From NCBI GenBank assembly GCA_963776505.1, contig CAVZNH010000078.1:1-64000 (forward strand): a stretch of 64,000 nt of DNA. Reading direction: 5' to 3'. Source of the DNA: JAMXLO01 sp963776505 (GTDB lineage Bacteria > Pseudomonadota > Alphaproteobacteria > Acetobacterales > Acetobacteraceae). The position numbers were made by a program, and so were the translations under genes. Below, piece after piece: positions 1 to 8,190 of the stretch; position 1 is the stretch's first letter; each line of letters opens with the position of its first letter. Under the pieces are notes generated by a model. The model was not told the origin of the DNA. It worked only from the letters and a program-made list of their open reading frames with translations, and did not search any database.

Positions 1-56
1 CGTTTCCTTCCTTCAGCCGTGCCGCTGTCAGTGTGAGGAGCACGGCGACGATGTTC

Positions 57-1055
57 TCAGCATTCGCCGAGCCGTGGGCGGATGACCTGATCGAAGGCGA
101 CGAGCTCGGCCTCCGGCATATTGTAGCCGCCGGCAAGGTCGTGCGCCGGGAACAGGAATACATCGTCAATGCCCGCTTCCTCGCGCGCACGCAGAAGCCG
201 CTCCGCACAATTTTCCGGTGATCCGAACAGTCCGAACGCATCCGCAATCTGCCGTGCCTCGCTTTCGGTGATGGCAGCCGGATCGTGCGCCTCCGCCAAT
301 GCAATGCCGGCTTCCCTGAGCCAGCGAAGATTCGAGGCGCTCGGATAGTTGAGGAATGGCTGTCCCGGAGCGAACCAACTCCGCACCCATCGTGCTCCCA
401 CCTCGGCATCGGGTCCGAGACCGATCGTGACCACGAACTTCACGGGAAAGTCGGTCAGAGAACGGCCGGCCCGCCTGGCCCCCGCCTCCAGGTGACGCAG
501 CGCTGCGCGGACGGAATGCGCATTGAGACCAACCATAAGAAAGGCGCCATCGGCCACTTCGCCCGCGAGTTCGATCATGCGCGGGCCTGCCGCAAGCAGA
601 TACACCGGCGTCGGTGTCGCGCTGCGGTTCCGCAGTCGAGTCGATATCGAACCGAAATCCACCTCCTCGCCGGCAAGTAGCCGACGGAGATCGTGGATCG
701 CGTCACGCATGAAGGCCACGCCCGCGCGCGGCTGCCCAATGCTCCGGGTCGAGATAAAACCCGGCGCGACGGTTAGATATGCGCGCCCTGGAGCGATTTC
801 ATCCAGACTGTGGGCGAGCGAGGCGAGAACCAGCGGATGCCGAACCACGGGGCTCGAAGTGGCCGGGAAAAGTTGCAGCCGGTGTGTCGCTTGGGCAGCC
901 AGGGCAAGCGCAAGATAAGCGTCCCGGCCACTCGATGGATGGTCGTGAACGCCTACACCGTCGAAGCCAGCGCCCTCGCAGCGGGCGACGAATGCAGCAA
1001 TCTCGGGCAACGGCCGGCCGACCGGAACGCGCAGCGCGATGCGGAGCCGGGTCAT
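57..1055 (-). CDS. LLM-class (luciferase-like) flavin-dependent oxidoreductase
   Basis: About 332 residues forming a bacterial luciferase-like TIM barrel, a family that uses FMN or F420 for monooxygenation or hydride transfer. The N-terminus has the family pattern of a first beta strand followed by 'GAGFDGVGVHDH', then a typical 'HSLDEIAPGRAYLTVAPG' region. The ATG at 1055 is chosen because the upstream extension (to 1160) runs into the preceding dioxygenase gene, whereas this start leaves a 13-base gap after its stop. It is the last gene of the leftward Rieske dioxygenase operon, so it may act on the same compound. Substrate and cofactor cannot be read from the sequence. Confidence 0.85.
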   Translation of the reverse strand: MTRLRIALRVPVGRPLPEIAAFVARCEGAGFDGVGVHDHPSSGRDAYLALALAAQATHRLQLFPATSSPVVRHPLVLASLAHSLDEIAPGRAYLTVAPGFISTRSIGQPRAGVAFMRDAIHDLRRLLAGEEVDFGSISTRLRNRSATPTPVYLLAAGPRMIELAGEVADGAFLMVGLNAHSVRAALRHLEAGARRAGRSLTDFPVKFVVTIGLGPDAEVGARWVRSWFAPGQPFLNYPSASNLRWLREAGIALAEAHDPAAITESEARQIADAFGLFGSPENCAERLLRAREEAGIDDVFLFPAHDLAGGYNMPEAELVAFDQVIRPRLGEC

Positions 1056-1068
1056 CTGAGGCGCCTTG

Positions 1069-2163
1069 TCAGGCCGGCACCAACGGCGCGTGCAAGCGGG
1101 TACCGTTGCAAATAATGCCGCCACGATCGCCGATCGTGATCTCGCCGTAGCATTCGGCAAATACCGGCGGCAGCGGCCGGGCGTCCGGCGGGGCGAGCCA
1201 CAGGCGCAGCAGATGGCGCTTGCGCTCGGCTTCGGGCCAATCCTCGTAAGCCGTGCGGGCGTGCAGGATCGTATGGTTGTGCAGGAACTGGATGTCGCCC
1301 GGCATGAAATTCATGTCGAGCCGCAACTCGGGATCGCCCGCCAATTCGCCCAGCATGTCGAGCGCCTCGATATCCTCGGCGGTAAGCCGGCGCGCATCGG
1401 GAAAACGCTGCGATGATCCGATGTGCAGGCGCGAGTACAGCACGGAAAGCCGGCCTGCATGTTCATTGAACACCGGCGCGTTATAGAACGGCGCCTTGCC
1501 CTCCGGCACCTCGCCACGCCGATCGACTGGGAACGGTCGATACAGTCGCTCCAGCAGATCGGGCCGGCGGTCCAGCATGACATTATGCACAGCCATCGAA
1601 CTTGCGATCGCCGAAAGGCCGCCGGATTTCGCACGCCGCAGGCAAAGCAATGCCACGACATCGCAGCGATCGATGTGGAAGTTCTGCCGCTCCGATGTCG
1701 CATAGCTGCGAATATTCGGATTGGTCGCGCTGCTGCCGCCGAGATCGTAGATGTGGCCGAGCAGATGCCCCTTCGAGTTCTGCGAACGGGCACTGCCGAA
1801 ATAACTTCCGATGCCCCAATATGCGGTGGCACTCTCCGCGACTGGTCGATTCTCGACCGGCACGCCACGCAGCAGCACGAAGCCGCGCCCCTCCAGCACT
1901 TCGGCTCGCAGGCGGTCCAGCACCGGACCGAGCGTCGGAAGCGGGAAATTCTCGCGGCGGATTTCGGCGATATCGATGCCGTGTGCCTGCACCGCCTTCA
2001 GTGCAGCTTCGACCTCGGCGATTTCCGAGGGCGACAGCCGGTAGCTCCATTCCGCCTCACGTCCGCGCATATCCGCGCCTACCCAGGCATCTGGCCCGCC
2101 TATCGGTTGCCGCAGCGGCAAGTCTCGCGTTGGCGTCATGACATTTGCATCGGTAGCGGGCAT
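1069..2163 (-). CDS. TauD/TfdA-like Fe(II)/2-oxoglutarate oxygenase
   Basis: 364 residues. The iron-binding H-x-D sits at about His163/Asp165 ('NFHIDRCD'). The distal His lies in 'HNHTILHAR' near residue 301, followed by the 2-oxoglutarate-binding Arg near 320 ('LLRLWL'). Family members hydroxylate or oxidatively cleave small substrates in the cytoplasm. Here it follows the Rieske dioxygenase subunits in a leftward operon and precedes a luciferase-like enzyme, which suggests a second oxygenation step in one catabolic route. An alternative start is the ATG eight codons further in. The substrate is unknown. Confidence 0.85.
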   Translation of the reverse strand: MPATDANVMTPTRDLPLRQPIGGPDAWVGADMRGREAEWSYRLSPSEIAEVEAALKAVQAHGIDIAEIRRENFPLPTLGPVLDRLRAEVLEGRGFVLLRGVPVENRPVAESATAYWGIGSYFGSARSQNSKGHLLGHIYDLGGSSATNPNIRSYATSERQNFHIDRCDVVALLCLRRAKSGGLSAIASSMAVHNVMLDRRPDLLERLYRPFPVDRRGEVPEGKAPFYNAPVFNEHAGRLSVLYSRLHIGSSQRFPDARRLTAEDIEALDMLGELAGDPELRLDMNFMPGDIQFLHNHTILHARTAYEDWPEAERKRHLLRLWLAPPDARPLPPVFAECYGEITIGDRGGIICNGTRLHAPLVPA

Positions 2164-2229
2164 CGGAATTCACCTCCGCGAGGAAGACCCAGCGACACAG
2201 CATACCCGGACGAGGCGCGCGGTCCAGCT

Positions 2230-2745
2230 TCAGACCGGAATACACAGCGCGTTCGGAACCAGGAGATTGTCGTAGACGCACCGCCGCTCCCTGAGCCTGA
2301 GGCCGTCCGCGGTGCGACAGAACACATCACGATAGCTGCCGACCTGATGCAGCGTGGCATCCGGCCGGTCAAACAGCACTTGCAGCACCACATAATTGGC
2401 CTGGGCGCGTATATCGCCATTGGCCTCTTCGCCCAGCACCAGAAGATTGCCAATGACATGCCGCAAGTAGCGCGGCGCGAACATTGCCGTCTTCTCCAGC
2501 GCGAAGGCGCGATCCCGAATCATTGCCTTGCCTTCGCAGTAGATCAGCCCGACGGGAAATCCCTGGTCCGCATTCTCGCGCGACGTGACAAGGTAGAACG
2601 CGTCATCGACGAACAACTCCACCCAGTCCTGCAACCGCTGTTCGTCGAGCGCGGCGGCGTACCGGGTGTTGAACAGCTCAATCTCATGATGCAGCAACAA
2701 TCCCGCGAGGCGCCGCTCGGTGTCCGACGAATGGGCGGCCCGCAT
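2230..2745 (-). CDS. Ring-hydroxylating dioxygenase beta subunit (SnoaL-like)
   Basis: About 171 residues with the NTF2/SnoaL-like fold of the small subunit of aromatic-ring-hydroxylating dioxygenases. Recognisable stretches are 'DWVELFVDDAFYLV' and the C-terminal half with 'RYLRHVIGNLLV'. The beta subunit shapes the alpha3beta3 hexamer and has no redox centre. The ATG at 2745 places the start six bases after the alpha-subunit stop; a start at 2775 would overlap that gene by 25 bases. Coupling to the alpha subunit is typical. No ferredoxin or reductase gene is in the window, so the electron donor must be encoded elsewhere. Confidence 0.85.
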   Translation of the reverse strand: MRAAHSSDTERRLAGLLLHHEIELFNTRYAAALDEQRLQDWVELFVDDAFYLVTSRENADQGFPVGLIYCEGKAMIRDRAFALEKTAMFAPRYLRHVIGNLLVLGEEANGDIRAQANYVVLQVLFDRPDATLHQVGSYRDVFCRTADGLRLRERRCVYDNLLVPNALCIPV

Positions 2746-2750
2746 CTGGT

Positions 2751-4008
2751 TCACAGGCCCATGACCTCGCGCCAATGCCGATACATGCCGCGAATGGCCG
2801 CCTCGGAAATCAGCGTATCGGTGCTGCCTGTCGCAGTGGCGGGATCGAGCTCGACAAAATGCCGGCCGCCCGGGACGCCCAGCATTCCGTCCTGCACGAA
2901 CTTGATCGCCTCGTTGTCCTCAAGCCCCAGGAAACCCGCCGGTCCCATTAGATTTCCCTGGCGCAAGCGGTGGCGCGTCATCGCATCGTCATCGCCTGCG
3001 AAGCCGAACATGGTCCATTTCATGATGAACTCGTGCGGTCCGGTCGGCACGATCTGGCGAATGCCGAGTGTGTTCATCTCCCGCTGCACGATAAGGTTCG
3101 GCCAAATCGTCGACATCGTCACGGACCATGGACTGTCGAACTCGTCGATGAAGTCCATGAGTCGCGGGTCCGCGAGGCTCATGCCCTCCTTGTAGGCGCG
3201 CATCTCGGCGCGATGCTCCTGCGCGACGGACGCGGCATCGGACTTGGCGGAACACATGACGCCGTGGCGGCCCGATGCATCCGCGAGCATCAGAGAACGG
3301 TTTCCGGCAACCAGCAGGCCGAACGTGACCAGGAATGTGTGCAGCAGCGTGGCGTGGTACGGGTCCTTCAGGTTCTCATGATAAAGCTTCCAGTTGCCCG
3401 GCAGCGTATGTCGGTAGTGGCCAAGCACGCGCAACGGCCTACCGTCGAATGTCGCCTCGAACTCGCGCAGGATATCCGGGCCAAGATAGTCCGCCAGCGG
3501 CTCCATATCGTCGGCGTAGGATGCGAATACGACCCCGCGATGCGTGGTGACATTGAGCCGCCGCAGACTATGCCGTGCAGGTTCGAAGTCGGTCGGCATG
3601 CCACCCTTGCCGGCGACGCCGCGGCGGAACGGCACGCTGCGCAGGTGGCCATTCAGTTCATAGGTCCATTGGTGATAAGCGCAGACGAACTCCTTCACGC
3701 TGCCGGAAAGTTCGCGGCAAAATTCCGCGGCGCGATGTGCGCAGCGGTTCTCCACCACGTTTATCGCGCCGTTCTGATCGCGCACGACCACGACAGGGGT
3801 CGGACCGACATTGGAGCGGATGAAATCACCTGGGGTTGCGATCTCGGCTTCGAGCGCGACGTAGTTCCAGGTGCGCCCGTGGAAGATCCGCTCGACCTCG
3901 CGCTGATAGATCGTCGTCGTCCGTGTACACCCAATCGGGAATGCGCCCGAGCCCCTCGGCTGGCCACTCATGTTCCGTGGTAGCGGAGAAGACCAGGCCG
4001 TCTGTCAT
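2751..4008 (-). CDS. Rieske aromatic-ring-hydroxylating dioxygenase alpha subunit (frameshifted)
   Basis: Catalytic subunit, about 418 residues once repaired. The Rieske [2Fe-2S] ligands are C-x-H (CAHR, about 89-92) and C-x-x-H (CAYH, about 109-112). The mononuclear iron site is in 'ENLKDPYHATLLH' (His about 218 and 223). The main reading frame would start at 3971 but lacks a sensible N-terminus. The proper one ('MTDGLVFSATTEHEWP...GRIPDWVYTDDD') is in the next frame from the ATG at 4008. One extra base in the GAC repeat at 3910-3921 separates them. It heads the leftward operon and is divergent from the small monooxygenase at 4089. Substrate not assignable. Whether the frameshift is real is uncertain. 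Confidence 0.85.
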
Positions 4009-4088
4009 TCCGATCCTCGCGGCGTTGACGGTTGCGGGTTGCGTCCGGAGTATAGACCGATGGCAAACGCCGCTCCAAGGAGGCTGCG

Positions 4089-4457
4089 ATGGCACAGGAA
4101 CCTTTGGCGAAACGAGGCAATTTCCTGCATATCTACGACTTTCGCGTGCAGGCCGGACACGAGGAGGAGTTCATCAGGCTGTTCGAGGAATTCGACTACT
4201 CCGACGGCAACCCGATGCACAAGTCGTCTGCTCAGGTAAAGGATGGCGTTCTTTGCCGCGATACGGAGGATCCACAGCGCTTCTTCCTGATAGCCGAATG
4301 GGCGGACATCGAGGAGCACGCACGTATCCGCCGCATCCTTGCCGACGAGATCAAACCGGCTTTCATCAAGTTTATCGAGGGCAGCCGCTTCGTGCCGAAA
4401 TACGTGGAGGTCGTCTCGTCCACACCGAAAGAAATTCTCCAGAAGGCTGCGCGGTAG
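4089..4457 (+). CDS. Antibiotic biosynthesis monooxygenase (ABM)-like protein
   Basis: 122 residues of ferredoxin-like dimeric alpha/beta-barrel type, the fold of cofactor-free quinol monooxygenases and related enzymes. It starts with 'FLHIYDFRVQAGHEEEFIRLF' and has 'RFFLIAEWADIEEHARIR', typical of the group. A strong Shine-Dalgarno sequence (AAGGAGG) lies just before the ATG at 4089. The gene is divergent from the dioxygenase operon, with about 80 bases between the starts that must hold both promoters. A role in processing the hydroxylated product of the neighbouring dioxygenase is inferred from position only. Confidence 0.75.
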   Translation: MAQEPLAKRGNFLHIYDFRVQAGHEEEFIRLFEEFDYSDGNPMHKSSAQVKDGVLCRDTEDPQRFFLIAEWADIEEHARIRRILADEIKPAFIKFIEGSRFVPKYVEVVSSTPKEILQKAAR

Positions 4458-4492
4458 TGCACACAGTCGTTGAGAGCGAAAGCTAGACGCGC

Positions 4493-4645
4493 ATGGCATT
4501 CGATCCTGCCAGGGACCCGCTGCTGCGCCCGTTCCAGGTCAGGCACCTGACGCTGCGGAATCGGCTGATGAGCACGGCGCAGGTTCGGCAGGTATGCATG
4601 CTTGCCTGGAGTTGCCTTTGCACGAAGCCTTCTGCTTGTTGCTGA
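4493..4645 (+). pseudogene. N-terminal stub of an Old Yellow Enzyme-type NADH:flavin oxidoreductase
   Basis: The first 29 codons encode 'MAFDPARDPLLRPFQVRHL' and 'TLRNRLMSTA', the characteristic start of NADH:flavin oxidoreductases of the OYE/2,4-dienoyl-CoA reductase group. Similarity then ends abruptly near 4580 and the frame reaches a stop at 4643-4645. About 600 residues of the usual protein are missing, and none is visible before the convergent MetE-like gene ends at 4746. It lies 35 bases after the ABM gene, so the two were probably once co-transcribed. A deletion joining this start to the MetE-like block is the simplest reading. Confidence 0.55.
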
Positions 4646-4745
4646 TGGCGCGCCATCTTTGTGGTTCGCATCAGCGTCTCCCGCGACCGAGCATAGGCTC
4701 AGCCCGTGACGAACGGGAAGCCTCGCCTGGTCAGACGAAAGCGGC

Positions 4746-5960
4746 TTAGCGCCAGAGTTGGCGGCTGGCCAACGCCGCCCCCTGGACAAGTGCTTCAAGT
4801 TTTGCCCAGGCGATTTGCGGATGAACGCGACCGCCGAGACCACAATCTGTTGACGCGATGACACGTTCCCTGCCGACGAATTCCGCGAAGCGGACGATAC
4901 GCTCGGCGACGAGCTCCGGATGCTCGACCACATTGGTGGCATGGCTGACAACGCCCGGCAGTATCAGCTTGTCGTCAGGCAGCCTCACGTCCTGCCAGAC
5001 CTTCCACTCGTGTTCATGACGGACATTGCCGGCCTCGAACGAGTAGGCGTGGGCGTTGACCGCCAGCATGACCTCTACGATGTCGCGCATTGGGATGTCG
5101 GTCGTATGCGGGCCGTGCCAGCTTCCCCAGCACAGATGAAACCGGACACGCTCCTGGGGCAACCCACGAAGCGCGTGATTGAGCGCCGCCACCTGAATCA
5201 TCGCAAACTTTCGGTAGTCTTCAACCGTAGGTTCGGGATTGATCATGTCCCAGTTCGTGGCCAGAGCCGGGTCGTCGAGCTGCAAGACAAGTCCGGCCTC
5301 GACGATCGCCGTGTACTCCTCGCGCATCGCGTCAGCGGCGGCGAACAGGAACTCCTCGTAAGTCTTGTAGTAGACATTGGCCATGCGCGTGGTACTGCCG
5401 GGCGCGATCGAGGTCATGAAGCCTTCCTCTACACCGGCGGCATCGAGCGCGGCCTTGAAGTTCGCGATGTCGGCCTTGATCGCGTCGCCGCCGATATAGC
5501 GGAGAGGCGCAACACATACCGGCCCTGTCGCCGGCCGAGGGCCGGTCGACACGCCTGATTCGGGATCAGCGTATGCCGCCGCGAACCGTGCGCGATCGCG
5601 CCGATCGGCAAAGCTCGTCAGCACAGGCTGGCCCGGGTTCGATCGCCGCGGCGCCACGTCGTGCATGTCCGGGCCAGCCAGATCGAGACCGCCCAGGCGA
5701 TGGTACGCGTAGCTCATCCATGCACCGAAGTTGACACGGTGTCCCATGGACTTGCCGAATTCGCCGTCGCCTGGGATGTCGATGCCGAGGTCTCTCTGAT
5801 GCTGGACGACTTGAGCCACCCCTGAGCGAAGGCGCTCCTGAAAGATTGTCTCGTCGTACGCCTCGCCGGCTTCGCGCGACCGGTTGGCTGCTATCAGGTC
5901 GTCCGGGCGTGGCAGACTCCCGACATGAGTGGTCAGGATGCGATTGGAGCTGGCCTTCAT
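4746..5960 (-). CDS. MetE-like (cobalamin-independent methionine synthase II family) protein, copy 1
   Basis: 404 residues corresponding to the C-terminal catalytic barrel of cobalamin-independent methionine synthase; the N-terminal folate-binding half of full MetE (about 750 residues) is absent. Candidate zinc ligands are His275 and Cys277 ('FHLCWGSWHG'), Glu309 ('SFEAGN') and Cys373 ('TDCGLGGR'). Such short MetE relatives move methyl or other alkyl groups to or from thiols; examples are core-MetE and epoxyalkane:coenzyme M transferase. The ATG at 5960 gives 'MKASSNRILTTHVGSLPRP', matching the N-terminus of the second copy. It lies 28 bases after that copy. The acceptor and donor are unknown. 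Confidence 0.85.
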   Translation of the reverse strand: MKASSNRILTTHVGSLPRPDDLIAANRSREAGEAYDETIFQERLRSGVAQVVQHQRDLGIDIPGDGEFGKSMGHRVNFGAWMSYAYHRLGGLDLAGPDMHDVAPRRSNPGQPVLTSFADRRDRARFAAAYADPESGVSTGPRPATGPVCVAPLRYIGGDAIKADIANFKAALDAAGVEEGFMTSIAPGSTTRMANVYYKTYEEFLFAAADAMREEYTAIVEAGLVLQLDDPALATNWDMINPEPTVEDYRKFAMIQVAALNHALRGLPQERVRFHLCWGSWHGPHTTDIPMRDIVEVMLAVNAHAYSFEAGNVRHEHEWKVWQDVRLPDDKLILPGVVSHATNVVEHPELVAERIVRFAEFVGRERVIASTDCGLGGRVHPQIAWAKLEALVQGAALASRQLWR

Positions 5961-5988
5961 GGCTGTCCTCTCATCGCAAAGGTGCAAC

Positions 5989-7201
5989 TCAGCCCCAGAG
6001 TTGGCGGCTCGCCAGCGCGGCCCCTTGTGCCAGCGCCTCGAGCTTCGCCCAGGCGATCTGCGGATGAACGCGACCGCCCAAACCACAGTCGGTTGAAGCG
6101 ATGACCCGCTCCCTCCCGACGAGATTCGCGAACCGCAGAATGCGCTCGGCGACAAGCTCCGGGTGCTCGACCACGTTGGTCGCATGGCTGACGATGCCTG
6201 GCAGGATCAGCTTGTTGTCGGGCAGCTTGACCTCCTGCCAGATCTTCCACTCATGCTCATGGCGGACATTGCCGGCTTCGAACGAATACGCGTGGGCGTC
6301 GATCGCCAGCATGACCTCGACGATATCCCGCATCGGGATGTCCGTGATGTGCGGGCCGTGCCAACTACCCCAACACAGATGAAACCGAATCCGATCATGG
6401 GGCAGACCCTTGATCGCGTGGTTGAGCGCCTCGACGCGGACCATCGAGAACTTCTTGTAATCCTCCACCGTCGGCTCGGGGTTGATCATGTCCCAGTTCT
6501 CGGCGATCGCCGGATCGTCGAGCTGCAAGATCAGCCCCGCATCGACGATCGCCTTGTACTCCTCGCGCATCGCATCCGCGCAGGCGTACAGCAGTTCCTC
6601 CTCGGTCTTGTAGTAGGCATTGCCGATGCGCGAGGCGCTGCCCGGAGCGACCGAGCTCATGAAACCTTCCTCGATGCCGTTAGCCTGCATCGCCTCCTTG
6701 AAATTGGCGATGTCCGCCTTGATTGCGTCGTGGCCGGTATAGGTGATCGGCGCGACGCAGACCGGCGCCGGCGGCCGCGGCCCAGTGGTGATGCCTGAAC
6801 TCGGGATCGGCGTAGGCCGTGGCGAACTGAGTACGGTCCCGGCGATCGCCGAAGCTGGTCAGCACAACCTCACCGGGTCGAGACCGCCGTGGCGCCATGT
6901 CGTATAGACTGGACTCGCCGGGTTTGAGCCCGCCGAGACGTTGCCAAGAATATCGCCACCATGAGCCGTAGTTGACGCTTTGGCCCATCGGCTTGCCGAA
7001 CTCGCCGTCACCGGGGATGTCGATGCCGAGATCGCGTTGACGACGCACGACCTCTGCAACCGCGTCCCGCAGCGTCTGCCGAAATGCCTGTTCATCGAAA
7101 GCCTCTCCGGCTTCCACGGCACGGTTCGCCGCGATCAGACCGTCCGGACGCGGCAGGCTGCCGACATGGCTGGTGGCGATATGATTGATGCTCGCCTTCA
7201 T
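5989..7201 (-). CDS. MetE-like protein, copy 2 (frameshifted)
   Basis: Tandem paralogue of the downstream gene, with the same length after repair (about 404 residues) and the same zinc ligands in 'FHLCWGSWHG', 'SFEAGN' and 'TDCGLGGR'. By eye most residues are shared, including the C-termini 'ASRQLWG' and 'ASRQLWR'. The frame breaks after 'AYADPE', near 6798. Removing one base there restores 'SGITTGP', matching 'SGVSTGP' of copy 1. It reads leftward into copy 1, so both are probably one transcript. Differences are spread along the length, so the duplication is not recent. Confidence 0.82.
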
Positions 7202-7295
7202 CGTTATCCTCCCTTGGACGGCAATGCCTCGTAGCCCATACCAAACCAGCGAGAAAGATGGCAGAGGCGCGCCGATGCCGCTACATTCCGGCGGG

Positions 7296-8126
7296 ATGGA
7301 TGGATATCAGAGAAGTCGTGCTTGCGTCTGGCTACGTCTGATTGCGTCAGTACTCACTATGCAGAGTGTGTCCGTTGGCGCCAGGGCTGCGGAGCCGGGC
7401 TCTTTCACGCCGGAAAGCTGGGAAGTTCAGCAAAGCGCCCAATGCAGTTCCGCAATCCACGAAGCGGAGCAACGCCATCAGTTGCCGTCGGGCCTGCTGA
7501 CCTCGATCGCGCGGGTCGAAAGCGGCCGACCTGTGACGGCGATGAACGACGTGCGTCCCTGGCCTTGGACGATCGACGCCGACGGTGATGGCCTGTTTCT
7601 GGACAGCAAGGCCGCGGCGGTTGCGTGGGTGGAACAGCAGACATCGCATCACAGGTATATCGATGTCGGCTGCCTGCAGGTCGACCTGACGCTGCATCCC
7701 CACGCATTTGCCTCGATCGAGGAGGCTTTCGATCCGGTGGCGAACGCCGACTATGCCGCGCGTTATCTCTTTGCCCTATATCGCGATGAGGCTGGGCGCG
7801 ATTGGGATGTTGCGGTCGGCCTGTACCATTCGCACACGGCAAACCTCGCAGCGGATTATCGGGATCGCATCGCGATGGACGGTGCGCGTATTTTGCACGG
7901 CGTGCTCGAACCGGTGCCGCTCTACGTGCGTGCCATCCGACAAGGCACGCTTCGCCTGCCCCTGGGCGCCGGAAAATCGACGCCGATCAATGTGAACCGG
8001 CAACCCGCTGCGCGTTCACACCGCAGGCTGTCCACCTGTCAGATCGAGCGGGTTTTAGGTCCTTATCTCAATGCCTCGGGGAGCAACAATCGATGCACCC
8101 AGACCGCTCGCTCGTCGGGGCCCTGA
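7296..8126 (+). CDS. Secreted lytic transglycosylase-like protein
   Basis: About 276 residues. A signal peptide (hydrophobic 'VWLRLIASVLTMQSVSV', cleavage near GARA-AEPG) precedes an SLT-type goose-lysozyme domain with 'LLTSIARVESGR' (the Glu is the likely catalytic acid), 'YIDVGCLQVDL' and 'FDPVANADYAARYLFALY'. Such enzymes cleave peptidoglycan glycan strands in the periplasm to give 1,6-anhydromuropeptides. The ATG at 7296 is chosen because it puts the signal peptide at the very N-terminus; ATGs at 7275 and 7185 are also in frame. It is divergent from the MetE-like genes and precedes the CoA ligase. Its specific role is unclear. Confidence 0.75.
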   Translation: MDGYQRSRACVWLRLIASVLTMQSVSVGARAAEPGSFTPESWEVQQSAQCSSAIHEAEQRHQLPSGLLTSIARVESGRPVTAMNDVRPWPWTIDADGDGLFLDSKAAAVAWVEQQTSHHRYIDVGCLQVDLTLHPHAFASIEEAFDPVANADYAARYLFALYRDEAGRDWDVAVGLYHSHTANLAADYRDRIAMDGARILHGVLEPVPLYVRAIRQGTLRLPLGAGKSTPINVNRQPAARSHRRLSTCQIERVLGPYLNASGSNNRCTQTARSSGP

Positions 8127-8190
8127 TCACGTTGATTGCCGAGCCACAGCTCGCGGCGCCATGCTGCCAGCGATATTCAGGGAGGCCGTC

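Noticed and set aside
1423..3195. 590-codon open frame on the plus strand
   Set aside because: Lies antisense to the TauD-like gene and the dioxygenase subunits, which show clear catalytic motifs; codon content is that of a mirror frame.
5961..6185. N-terminal extension of MetE-like copy 1
   Set aside because: It is a different frame of the end of copy 2 and looks like a protein only because the copies repeat.
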